A stretch of DNA of 64,000 nt from Ryuthela nishihirai (Eukaryota > Arthropoda > Arachnida > Araneae > Heptathelidae): contig JAWZYU010000058.1 of NCBI GenBank assembly GCA_038380435.1, positions 2,108,001-2,172,000 of the forward strand, written 5' to 3'. This document shows, piece after piece, positions 1-11,920 of this stretch (positions within the stretch are counted from its first letter, which is position 1; every line of letters begins with the position of its first letter). A model generated the notes under the pieces. That model was not told the origin of the DNA. It was given only the letters and a program-made list of their open reading frames with translations, and ran no database searches. The position numbers and the translations under genes were made by a program.

Positions 1-2609
1 GTTATCTCCTGTTATGCCCCCACTGAGGATGCCGATGAGGATGAGAAGGATAGGTTTTATGAACAACTTCAGGATATTTTGAATTCTCTCAAGAAAGGAG
101 ATATTACCCTTGTTCATGGTGACTTCAATGCCAAAGTTGGTACTGACTCTGACCTTTGGGGAGGGGTGATTGGCCCTTTTGGTATTGGTAGCTGCAATGG
201 CAATGGGCAACGTCTCCTACAGGTAAGTAAACTCAACGGTTTCAGAATAACTAACACATATTACAAACACCGCGACATACATAAGTACACATGGGGTTCA
301 CCTGATGGGCTGCATAGGAATATGATTGATCATATATTAATTAACAGCAAATGGGCTAGTTCTGTTAGAAAAAACAGGGCATATAGGGGAGCTGAAATCG
401 GATCTGACCATTACCTCGTTAAAAGTGTCTTGCAACTTAAACTTAAAAAGTGTTGTGTTAGGGTTAAAAAATTTACTTTTAATACTGAAGCTCTGAAAGA
501 CCCAGTTATAGCCAAAGGTTACCATGTTAGGTTACTTAGTCATTATGACAGTCATGGTTTGCTTACTACTGAAGTTGAGGAAGAATGGGATCATTTTAAA
601 CGGGCTTTTTTGGACACTAACAATACTCTTTTAGGGAAAAAGGAGCACAGGAGGCAGAATTATTTGAGTGATAAGGTACTTGAGCTTATTTCGAAAAGAA
701 AGAACTGCAGGAATGTCCTTAATCGATACCGTACTAGTACTAATAGAAAGCATTACAGAGAACTTAATAAACGTGTAAAAGATCAGTTAGCTGCTGATAA
801 GAATCTTTGGCTTGATGGTTTGGCTGACAAAGCCGAGGAAGCAGTTAGACAGCACAACAGCAGAGAGCTGTACCAGATAGTTAATGTTTTGTGTGGTAGA
901 AAACGGACAGGTATACAGCGATTGAAGGATAAACAAGGTAAGGTTATAGAAGGTGAGGATTCTGTCATGGCTAGGTGGGCTGATCATTTCAGTGATATTC
1001 TAAACAATGCGGTTAGTTCTATTCCCATTGTTTGCAATGATGATAGATGCATTGGTGGCTTTAATGTTGGCCCTATAACACAATCTGAAGTTATTGTGGC
1101 TGTTTCTAAACTTAAACTTCATAAATCCCCAGGGGTAGATGAAATTACTACAGAAATGCTTAGAGCTGGAAATGTTTCGGTTACCACTTGGATGACTGAA
1201 ATTCGGAATATCTTTTATGATAAAGGCATGGTTCCTAAGGATTTTACCAGAGCTATTGTTATCTCTACTTTCAAAAATGGTGATCGCAGTTCTTGTGATA
1301 ACTATAGGGGTATCAGCCTACTCTCTGTTCCAGGTAAAGTTCTTTCCATGATTGTGCTTAATAGAATTAAGAATCTGGTTGACAGTCAATTGCGTGATGA
1401 GCAATGTGGATTCAGAAGTGGTAGGTGATGTGTGGATCAGTTATTTTCACTTAGGGAGATTCTTGAGAAATGTTTACAGTTTCAGAAACCTTTGGTTGCT
1501 AGCTTTGTTGATTTCAAAAAGGCTTTCGACTCTCTTGATCGTCATAATTTGTGGTTGATTGTGAGATCATATGGTATACCAGACAAGTTAGTTAACATTA
1601 TGAAAGCTCTCTATAATAACACTGAGTCGTGTGTGAGAGTTGGTAAGGCTTGTAGCAATTGGTTTAGCATTACTTCCGGTGTTCGACAAGGGTGCATTTT
1701 GTCTCCTTTTCTCTTTAGTTTGGTTATTGATTATGTTATGCGAAATTCACTTGAAGGGAAAGATTTTGGCCTTAAATGGACTGGAGATACGAAAATTTCT
1801 GATTTAGATTATGCTGATGATTTAGCTCTTTTGGCAAATGATGTTGAGGAGATGAAATCTTTCATTCGAGCTGTTGATGTGACTGGTAGTAGAGTAGGTT
1901 TAGTTATAAGCAGAGAGAAAACTAAAGTGATGAAAATTGGTCAGGCAGTCTGTGATTCAGTTAATCTGAATGGTTGCAGTCTTGAGCAGATGTCACAGTT
2001 TAATTATCTTGGGAGCTATGTAACAGAAAATTGTGATGTGCGGCATGAGATTAACAGACGAATAGGGATTGCTGCCGAGACATTTAAGAATCTATGGAGA
2101 ATGTGGAAAAATAGGCGTATGCACCTAAAGACTAAAATTAGGCTGTATAATAGTTTGGTTCTTTCTAGGGTTAGGTATGGTAGTGAAACTTGGACACTTT
2201 GTAAACAAGATAACAGGAAACTAGATGCTTTTGATTCCAAATGCTTACGCAGTATCTTAGGCATTAGGTGGTTCAATTTTCTAACTAATGATGAGGTTAG
2301 GCAAAGGAGTTTGCAACCTCCTTTAAGCAGTATATTGTGCAGAGAGAGACTCCGTTGGTTTGGCGATGTTGCCCGTATGAATAATTATAGATTGGCGAAT
2401 AGGGTTATGAACAGTGTGCCTAAAGGCCTCAGAAAGAAGAGGAGACCTAGGATGCGGTGGGCAGACAATGTCAAACAGGACCTTGTTAGAATTGGTGTGC
2501 AATGGCCAGATGCAGTAGATGTAGCTCAGGATAGACTTGCTTGGAGAACTAAATTGAACGGTCTGGTTCGACCTCCGTAGCCCATGGCTCTTTGAGGATG
2601 ATGAGGATG
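1..2609 (+). pseudogene. RTE-clade non-LTR retrotransposon copy A (endonuclease plus reverse transcriptase), one nonsense stop
   Basis: The element is open from base 1 in frame 1, so its 5' end lies outside the window. The first part encodes an exonuclease-endonuclease-phosphatase (EEP) domain: DFNAKVG near 121-141 and SDHYLV near 403-420. The RT follows, with [39 protein letters not shown], the catalytic LDYADD near 1804-1821, and the C-terminal YGSETWTL and LRWFGDVARM blocks seen in RTE/BovB-type proteins. A TGA at 1426-1428 replaces a Gly codon that copies B, C and D keep (GGTAGGGGA). Apart from it the frame is open to the TAG at 2578-2580. The 3' end is a short GAT-rich tail that meets the unit at ATGCCTGA (2610-2617), one half of the 8-bp target-site duplication seen complete around copy B. 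RTE assignment rests on domain order and C-terminal motifs read by eye. Confidence 0.88.
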
Positions 2610-3351
2610 ATGCCTGATTTTGGAAAGAGATGTGAATTTGCATTGGATTTATCTTAGAGAAACATCCTTGGACCGTTTTTCGAAGCCAACCGTTGAGGAA
2701 CAACAGTTTCCTTTTCGAATATAAATTGTTGGGTAGCGAAAAAAATATACGATATGAAAGCGTTCAGAGAGTACTGTTGCCTAAGGCCGATCGCTGTTAC
2801 GTCATACATAGGTATTCGAGTTGTCCTTTGTTGTCAGATTTCGATTTTTCCGTGTTAGATTCATTCGTCATTTTCCGCCCATCGGTGCGATCTGATGTAA
2901 GTTTCTGAGAGTAAAATGTTTCTTGACTAAGTTGCTGAATGGTCTGGTTAGTTGATTTCGATAGGGCTGAGACATATCTTTAGTGATTCGGTCAATCCGT
3001 AGGTGTCAAAAAAAATTATTTTCCACGTGGAGTGGATTTCAACCATCGACATGAAGTCCCTCACAGTGGGCAATAATTTTTTTTTCTCACATAAATATTC
3101 TGTGAATTCTATAGGTACAGTGGTGTGTGCGTTTATTAACCACGTGGTTGTAATGATCTCTCTGGTGATTTTTGCGGTAGGCAAAAAGGCAATCGTGATC
3201 GGGAATAGAAAACGAAATGTTTAATTTGTGACCAAACTACTTATATGAGTAGTAAGCTCAAAATTATTGAATAATTGAACTATGAAATCGTGCTTCTGTC
3301 CACTACTTCGCGTAGATAAAAATGTTCTATTTGCCTGCAATCCGACTCAGG

Positions 3352-3560
3352 CTTTCAAATTCCGCCGTCCGTCGGATGTAACGTTAAGCCGTGGCCTCGT
3401 GTGTGGGAGAGATCCATACCCTGTGCACGTTAACGAACATGCTGGAGGGCGTTGACGGAAGGCTACCATCTGTCTCCCAGCTTTCGGGGTCCATGTGACC
3501 TGGTCATTTAGCCCATTGTGTGCAAAAAAGTGCCGCTTAGAGGTAAAACAACCCAACCAC
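3352..3560 (+). repeat. SINE family 2 fragment inside unit U1
   Basis: The stretch matches the body and 3' part of the tRNA-derived SINE seen complete at 59318-59664: CGTCGGATG, then TTAAGCCGTGGC, a CCATACCCTGTGCACGTTAA block, a GGGGTCCATGTGACCTGG block and an AGTGCCGCTTAGAGGTAAAA tail. The tRNA-like head is missing. Equivalent fragments lie in U3 (8527-8740), U4 (10960-11187), U5 (13595-13808), U6 (17020-17250) and U7 (20246-20460), so the insertion predates array growth. Confidence 0.65.
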
Positions 3561-5249
3561 AACACAATTTTCCTTCCAACGAGAAACAGAACCAGTTTTA
3601 CACCTCTCTAAAATCATCCGGAAAAATAACGGAAGTGTGGTGAGTAGCCGTTAGATTTTATGCAGTGAAAAATTATTCCGACAGAATTACCTTATTCTAT
3701 ATACCAATAAATCGGAAAACTTCACAATACGATTTCGAATGTAATTTATATTACAGACTATGCTGAACAATACTGAACCTAAGAGTCAGCGAAAAAAGTA
3801 CTCTGAGGAAAAGTCGAGAGCACGAACACGCACGTCTCTTGGTCGCAGAGCAAAGGGACGGACGTGGCACCTCGGTGGCACGAGTTGGAAACCCCGTTGG
3901 CGTCAGGGGGAAAACCCAGGGATTCACCTGCTACCTGTCCTACACGGTTCGGCTTTCGCGCTGCCATCTATGTGCAAACATGGGAACTAATTTTTCTTCA
4001 CCTATCCCCATTTATTTTTTTCGCTTGCTTCACCGAGTGCTATACGTGTATGAGTATATTTTATTTTATTTTATTTTTCAGCGTGACGTCACCTGGAAAC
4101 GTGTACTGCTACACGTTTGTGAAATCATATAAAGTAATTAAACGAGATTCAGGAAAGCTACTCCATTACAAGCATAGCATGCTTGTAATGGAATAGCTTT
4201 CGTAAAGGAATAGGATAACGTAATGGAATAGCTAACGTAAAGTTACTGCACCCAAGCAGTTAGAAAATATTCTACCAATGAGAGTTTTTAATAAGAAGTA
4301 AATTATCCGTTTCATTAAGGCTATAAAAGCTGAGATATTTTATTTAAATAAAGGACATTTTTTCTGCATTATTCGTTAAGGCAAAAAACATTTATTTGGA
4401 CAATTTCTACAGCAAAATCAATTCCAATTTAGATCTAAAATAATATTTGATAAACTTTTCTAAACTTCCATGCGTTACCAGACGGAAATTTTGCTATCTG
4501 GAAACTTCAGGAAAGAAGTCTGTTAAGAACCAGCTTTCAAAGATCGTAACGAAATCGATTTCTCAACACGTGACAAGTTTAACGAAGGGCTTATCTTATT
4601 GCTAACATCTGAGATTGAAATGTTTTATACACATTTCGTAGTCGGTGTTTATTTTTTTATTAGCAAAATTACTTTAAAATTTCCTGTCATTATCGTATAA
4701 ACTTCAATAAGTTTTTGTTGTATACTCTACTGAGTAAACCTTGCAATCAAGACGAACGTGATACTTGCCCCATATTCTTCTCACAGCAGAAAACGTCCAT
4801 TTCGATGACAGTTTTATTAGTAGCTGTTACCTGAAATATTGAAACTTAATCTCCCCAAAATTAAAGTATCACATTTCAACTAACTAAATACAATATTGTT
4901 TAATAATCACAAGAGTTATATTAATATCGCACGAGTATATAATACATATTCGATTAGACAACTTGTGTTGTAAGCAGATTGATATTTTTAAACTCTCAAA
5001 TTATAAGTTGACATTTTTACAAACTATAAATTATTTAACTGCGAAATAATAATAGCTTATATAAACTGAAGAGAAGTGTACGCCACAATATATTTTCCGT
5101 TAGTATTCTAATATAATTCTGTCAGACATTAATCACTGAAAAATTAATGATTACATACGAGACTCCATAATTTTAATAAAAATGAAATCCTTATTGGACT
5201 TTTCACCAAGTGTAGCTTGATATCACGGTCAAGATTTGATGCTTTAAAA

Positions 5250-5445
5250 CAGTGATTCTTAACCTTTTGTGCTTCACGTACCCCGTGGAAATGTGAATGT
5301 AACTTTCGTACACATTTTATAGATAAAACTATAGTTATAGTATAGGAAAACTTATTTTTACTTTGTTATTAGATGTGGCGACATTTGAGCTCTCACGGCG
5401 TACCCCAAAATAATTTTACCGCGTACCCCACGTTGAGAACGCGTA
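5250..5445 (+). mobile_element. hAT-like MITE in U1
   Basis: Begins CAGTGATTCTTAACC and ends GTTGAGAACGCGTA. These are imperfect terminal inverted repeats of the CAGnGnTTCTcAAC type typical of hAT elements, with GTACCCC motifs just inside both ends. The element is flanked by the 8-bp duplication CTTTAAAA at 5242-5249 and 5446-5453. It is about 196 bp and non-coding. The same element and flanks recur in the other units. Confidence 0.72.
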
Positions 5446-5733
5446 CTTTAAAATAAGCAAAAATAATATACCTAGAGAAGAAATCCCAGAAGATTCAAAC
5501 AATTATCTTGCTGACGATGAAAAAAAAAACTTTCAGAATAAATGAAGACCGAAAGTAGAATAGGAGAATGACACGTTGCCGCTTCTTTCCACAACCTATC
5601 GCTCGGAACACATTCTTAAGGATTTGCTTCACAAAGCTGCACTGGAAGGGTTTCGTGTGCAGAAATTCGAATTCAAATCCAACCGTCTCTGATCTCCTAT
5701 GGAAAAAATCTCTTATGGCCACGAGTTGGAATG

Positions 5734-7789
5734 AGATGTGAATTTTTCCTTTGAATTGATCTTAGAGAAACATCCGGGGACTGTTTTTCGAAGCCAACCG
5801 ATAACAATTGAGGAACAATAGTTGTTTTTTCGAATTCCAATTGTTGGGTAGCGAAAAAAATATACGATATGAAAGCGTTCAGAGGATACTGTTGCGTAGG
5901 GCCGATCGCTGTTACGTCATTCATAGGTATTCGAGTTGTCCTTTGTTGTCAGATTTCGATTTTTCCGTGTTAGATTCATTCGTCATTTTCCGGCCATCTG
6001 TGCGATCTGATGTAAGTTTCTGAGAGTAAAATGTTTCTTGACCAAGTTGCTGAATGGTCTGGTTAGTTGATTTCGATAGGACTGAGACATATCTTTAGTG
6101 ATTCCGTCAATCCTTAGGTGTATAAAAAATTATTTCCCACTTGGGGAGGATTTCAACCGTCGACAAGAAGTCCCTCACGGTGAGTAATAATTTTTTTCTT
6201 TCTCACATAAGCATTCTGTGAATTCTATAGGTACAGTGGTGTGTGAAATTATTTACCACGTTGTTGTAATGATCTCTCTGGTGATTTTTGCGGTAGGCAA
6301 AAACGCTAGTACTCTAGAAATGAAAGATTTAATAAGAAATAAATTATCCGTTTCATAGCTATAAAACTGTGATATTTTATTTTAATTAACGACATTTTTT
6401 CTGCATTATTTGTTCAGGCAAAAAACATTTATTTGGATCCTTTTCAACGTTTATGCGAGAAAAATGAATTTCTACAGCAAAATTAATCTCAATTTAGATC
6501 TAAAACAACATTTGATAAACTCTTCTAAAGTTCCATGCGTTACCAGACGGAAATTTTTCTATCTGGAAACTTCAGGAAAGAAGTCTGTTATGAACCTTTC
6601 AAAGATCGTAATGAAATCGAATTTTCAACACGTGAGAAGTTTGACGAAGTGCTTATCTTATTGCGAACATCTAGGATTGGAATGTTTTACACATATTTCG
6701 TAGTCGGTGTTTATTTTTTTATTAGCAAACTTACTTTAATATTTCCTGTCATTATCGTACCAACTTCAATAAGTTTTTGTTGTATACTCTACTGAGTAAA
6801 CCTTGCAATCAAGAAGAACGTGATACTTGCCCGATATTCTTCTCACAGCAGAAAACGTCCTTTTCCATGACAGATATATTAGTAGCTGTTACCTGAAATA
6901 TTGAAATTTAATCTCCCGAAAATTAAAGTATCACATTTCAACTAACTAAATACAATATTCTTTAATAATCACAGGAGTTATATAAATATTGCACGAGTAT
7001 ATAATATATATCGTATTAGACAACTTGTGTTGTAGGCACATTGGTATCATTAAACTTCTAAGTTATAAGTTGCCGCCATTTTTACAAACTATAAATTATT
7101 TAACTGCGAAAGGATGATAGCTTATATAAACTGAAGAGAAGTGTACGCCACAGTATATTTTCCGTCAGTATTATAATGTAATTCTGTCAGACATTAATCA
7201 CTGAATAATAAATGATTACTTACGAGACTCCATAATTTTAATAAAAATGAAATCTATATTGGACTTTTCACCAAGTGTAGCTTGGTATCACGTCAAGGTT
7301 TGATGCTATAAGACACTGATTCCTATCCTTTTATGCTTCACGTACCCTTTGAAATGTGTATGTAACTTTCGTACACCTTTTATAGATAAAACTACAGTTA
7401 TATTATAGCAATACTTATTTTTACTTTGTTATTAGATGTGGCGACTTTTGAGCCCTCACGGCGTAACTTAAAAGAATTTTACCGCGTACCCGACGTTGAG
7501 AACCCATACTTTAAAATAAGCAAAATTAATATACGTAGAGAAGAAATCCCAGAAGATTCACACAATTATCTTGTTAACGACGAAATAAAGCATTCAGAAT
7601 AAATGAAGACCGAAAGTGAAATAGGAGAATGACACGTTGCCGCTTCTTTCCACAACCTATCGCTCGGAACACATTCTTAAGGATTTGCTTCACAAAGCTG
7701 CACTGGAAGGGTTTCGTGTGCAGAAATTCGAATTCAAATCCAACCGTCTCTGACCTCCTATGGAGAAAGTCTCTTAGGGCCACGAGATG
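5734..7789 (+). repeat. Composite array unit U2 (+), internally deleted
   Basis: Begins at the short-type junction GGCCACGAGTTGG then AATGAGATGTG. It is about 1.1 kb shorter than U1 because sequence jumps near 6305 from the GGCAAAAACGCT block to the GAAAGATTTAATAAG block, which removes the SINE fragment and the Arg-rich ORF. The hAT-like MITE and the conserved terminal block are retained. No gene is recognised. Confidence 0.82.
7314..7508 (+). mobile_element. hAT-like MITE in U2
   Basis: Same MITE as in U1, starting CACTGATTCC and ending GTTGAGAACCCATA. The left flank has decayed to CTATAAGA while the right flank keeps CTTTAAAA, as expected for an old insertion copied with the unit. Confidence 0.65.
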
Positions 7790-10562
7790 GAAAGAGATGT
7801 GAATTTGTATTGGATTGATCTTAGAGAAACATCCGGGGACCGTTTTTGGAAGCCAACCGATAACAATTGAGGAACAACAGTTGCATTTTCGAATTTCAAT
7901 TGTTGGGTAGTTAAAAATATATACCATATGAAAGCGTTCAGAGAGTACTGTTGCGTAGGGCCGATCGCTGTTACGTCATACATAGGTATTCGAGTTGTCC
8001 TTTGTTGTCAGATTTCGATTTTTACGTGTTAGATTCATTCGTCATTTTCCGGCCATCGGTGCGATCTGATGTAAGTTTCTGAGAGTAAAATGCTTCTTGA
8101 CAAAGTTGCTGAATGGTCTGATTAGTTGATTTCGATAGGGCTGAGACATACCTTTAGTGATTCGGTCAATCCTTAGGTGAAAAAATAATTATTTCCCACG
8201 TGGTGAGGATTTCAACCGTCGATATGAAGTCTCTCATTGTGGACAATAATTTTTTTTTTCTCACATAAGCATTCTGTGAATTCTGTAGTTACAGTGGTGT
8301 GTGCATCTGTTTACCACGTTGTTGTAATGATATTTCTGGTGATTTTTGCGGTAGGCAAAAACGCTCACGTGATCGGCAATAGAAAACTAAATGTTTAATT
8401 TGTGACCAAATTATTTTTATGAGTAGTAATCGCAAAATTATTGAATAATTCAACTATGAAATCGTGCTTCTGTCCACTACCTGGCGTAGATAAAAAAGTT
8501 ATATTTTCCAGCAATACGACTCAGGCATTGAAAGGCCGCCGTCCGTCGGATGGAAAGTTAAGCCGTGGCCTCGTGTGTGGGAGAGAGTCATACCCTGTGC
8601 GCGTTAAGGAACACACTGGAGGACCTTGGCAGAAGGATACCATCTGTCTCCCAACAGTGGTCCCCCAACTTTCGGGGTCCATGTGACCTGGCCATTTAGC
8701 ACATTTTGTGCAAAAAAGTGCCGCTCAGAGGTAAAAAAACCCAATCTTCCTTCCAACGAGAAACAGAACCAGTTTTACACTTTTATACCTCTCTAGAATC
8801 ATCCGAAAAAATAAAGGAATTATGGTGAGTAGCCGTTAATTTTTTATGCAGTGGAAAATTATTCCGACACAATTATCGTATTCTATATACCAATAAATCG
8901 GAAAACTTCACAATACGATCTCCACTTCAATATATTTATATTACAGACTATGTTTAACAATACTGAACGGAAGAGTCAGCGAAAAAAGTACTCTGAGGTA
9001 AAGTCGAGAGCTCGAACACGCACATCTGCACCTCTCAGTGGTCGCAGAGCAAAGGGACGGGCGTGGCACCTCGGTGGCACAGTTGGAAAACCCGTTGGAG
9101 TCAGGGGGAAAACCCAGGGATTTACCTGCTACCGGTCCTACAAGGTTCGGATCTCGCGCTGTCATCTATGTCTAAGCATGGGAACCAATTTTTCTTCACC
9201 TATACCCATTTATTTTTTTCGCTTGCTCCACCGAGTGTTATACGTGTATGTCCATATTTTATTCTATTTTATTTTTTCAGCGTGATGTCAACTGCAATCG
9301 TGTACTGATACACGTTTGGGAAATCACATAAAGTAATTAAACGATATTCAGGAAAGCTTTTCCATTACAAGCATAGCATGACAAAACCTAAAGTTAACTG
9401 CATCCAAAGCAGTTAGAAAATACTTTAGCAATGAAAGAATTTAATAAGAAGTAAATTATCCCTTTCATTAAAGCTATAAAAGCTGAGATATTTTATTTAA
9501 ATAAACGATATTTTTTCTGCAATATTCGTTAAGGCAAAAAAACATTTATTTGGATCCTTTTCAACGTTTATGTGAGAAAAAACAATTTCTACAGCAAAAT
9601 CAATCCCAATTTAGATCTAAAATAACATTTGATCAACTCTTTTAAAATTTAATGCGTTACCAGACGGAAATTTTGCTATCTGGAAACTTCAGGAAAGAAG
9701 TCTGTTACGAATCTTTCAAAGATCGTAAAGAAATCGAATTCTCAACACGTGAGAAGTTTGACGAAATGCTTATCTTATTGCTAACATCTGAAATTGGAAT
9801 GTTTTACACATAATTCGTGGTCGGTGTTCTTTTTTTTATTAGCAAAATTACTTTAAAAATTCCTGTCATTATCGTATAAACTTCAATAAGTTTTTCTTGT
9901 ATACTCTAGTGACTAAACCTTGCAATCAAGACGAACGTTATTGAAATTTAATCTCCCTAAAATTAAAGTATCACAATTCAACTAACTAAATAAAATATTG
10001 TTTAATAATCACAAGAGTTATATTAATATTGCACGAGTATATAATACATATCGGATTAGACAACTTGTGTTGTAGGTACATTGGTATTGTTAAACTCTTA
10101 AGTTATAAGTTGCCGCCATTTTTACAAACTATCAATTTTTTAACTGCGAAATAATAATAGCTTATATAAACTGAAGAGAAGTGTACGCTACAGTATATTT
10201 TCCGTTAGTGTTCTAATGTAATTCTGTCAGACATTAATCACTGAGTAATAAATGATTACATAAAAGAGTCCATAATTTTAATAAAAATGAAATCCATATT
10301 AGGCTTTCACGAAGTGTAGCTTGATATCACGGTCAAGATTTGATGCTTTAAAACAGTAATTGATAACCTTCTATGCTTCACGTACCCCGCGGATATGTGT
10401 ATGTAACTTTCGTACACTTTTTATAGATAAAATTATAGTTATAGTATAGCAATACTTATTTTTACTTTGTTACAAGTTGTGGCGACCTTTGAGCTCTCAC
10501 GGCGTAACCCAAAAAAATTCTGCCGCGTACCCCACGTTGAGAACCCGTACTTTAAATAAGCA
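7790..10562 (+). repeat. Composite array unit U3 (+), cut at the array fold point
   Basis: Carries the head block, the SINE fragment (8527-8740), the Arg-rich ORF starting at 8950 and the hAT-like MITE. It stops abruptly just after TATACCTAGGGAAGAA, before the conserved terminal block, where the array switches strand. Confidence 0.82.
10354..10549 (+). mobile_element. hAT-like MITE in U3
   Basis: Same element, starting CAGTAATTGATAACC and ending GTTGAGAACCCGTA. The left CTTTAAAA is intact and the right copy has lost one A. Confidence 0.65.
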
Positions 10563-11920
10563 AAATTAATATACCTAGGGAAGAACCCTTGGGTTCCCCC
10601 TGACGCCAACGGGTTTTCCAACTCGTGCCACCGATGTGCCACCCCCGTCCCTTTGCTCTGCGACCACTGTGAGGTACAGACGTGCGTGTTCGAACTGTCA
10701 ACTTTACCTCAGAGTACTTTTTTCGCTGACTCTTTGGTGTAGTATTGTTCAGCATAGAATGTAATATAAATATTACAGAGGAGATCGTATTGTGAAGTTT
10801 TACGGTTTATTGGTATATAGAATAAGGTAATTCTGTCGGAATAATTTTTCACTGCATAAAAATATTAACGGCTATTCATCACAATTCCTTTATTTTTCGG
10901 ATGATTCAAGAGAGGTACAAAAGTGTAAAACTGGTTCTGTTTGTCGTTGGAAGGAAGATTGGTTTGTTTTACCTCTGAGCGGCACTTTTTTGCACACAAT
11001 GGGATAAATGGCCAGGTCACATGGACCCCGAAGGTTGGAGGACCCACTGGAACAGCTGTTGACAGACAGATGGTAGCCTTCCGTCAAGGCCCTCCAGCGT
11101 GGTCCTTAACGTGCACATTGTATGTCTCTCTCCCACACACGAGGCCACGGCTTAACTTTCCATCCGACGGACGGCGATCTTTCAAAGCTTGAGTCGTATT
11201 GCAGGAAAACAGAACTATTTTATCTACGCCAGGTAGTGGAGAGAAAGCACGATTTCATAGTTCAAATATTCCATAATTTTGCGATTACTACTCATAAAAA
11301 TAATTTGGTCACAAATTAAACATTTAGTTTTCTATTGCCGATCACGTGAGCGTTTTTGCCTACCGCAAAAATCACCAGAAATATCATTACAACAACGTGG
11401 TAAATAAATGCACACACCACTGTAACACAGAATTCACAGGATGCTTATGTGAGAAAAAAAATTATTCTCCAAAATGAGAGACTTCATATCGACGGTTGAA
11501 ATCTTCACCACGTGGGAAATATTTTTTTTTACACCTAAGGATTGACCGAACACTAAAGGTATGTCTCAGCCCTATCGAAATCAACTAATCAGACCATTCA
11601 GCAACTTTGTCAAGAAGCATTTTACTCTCAGAAACGTACATCAGATCACACCGATATCCGGAAAATGACGAATGAATCTAACACGGAAAAATCGAAATCT
11701 GACAACAAAGGACAACTCGAATACCTATGTGTGACGTAACAGCGATCGACCCTAAGCAACAGTACTCTCTGAACGCTTTCATATCGTATATTTTTTTCGC
11801 TACCCAACAATTGGAATTCGAAAAACAGCTGTTTTTCCTCAATTGTTATCGGTTGGCATCGAAAAACGGTCACCGGATGTTTCTCTAGGATCAATCCAAC
11901 GCAAATTCACATCTCATTCC
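10563..11920 (-). repeat. Composite array unit U4 (-), truncated at the fold point
   Basis: Minus-strand unit running from the head block near 11920 down to the Arg-rich ORF segment, where it abuts the end of U3. It holds the SINE fragment near 10960-11187. The middle, MITE and terminal block are absent. Confidence 0.8.

Larger units (their letters stand above)
2610..5733 (+). repeat. Composite array unit U1 (+)
   Basis: First + strand unit after RTE copy A. In order it holds a head block (GAGATGTGAATTTGCATTGG), a SINE-derived block near 3352-3560, a short Arg-rich ORF starting at 3760, an AT-rich middle, a hAT-like MITE at 5250-5445, and a strongly conserved block near 5580-5720. U1 shares a 9-bp in-frame deletion near 3836 and a deletion near 4400 only with U7, its mirror unit. 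A near-perfect hairpin at 4153-4201 (22-bp arms) is private to U1. No protein family is recognised in the unit. Confidence 0.85.

Noticed and set aside
5808..6023. Recurring 60-80-codon frames in the array (for example MRNNSCFFEFQLLGSEKN) as genes
   Set aside because: They are open in some units and broken in others, lack known motifs and look like by-products of repeat conservation.
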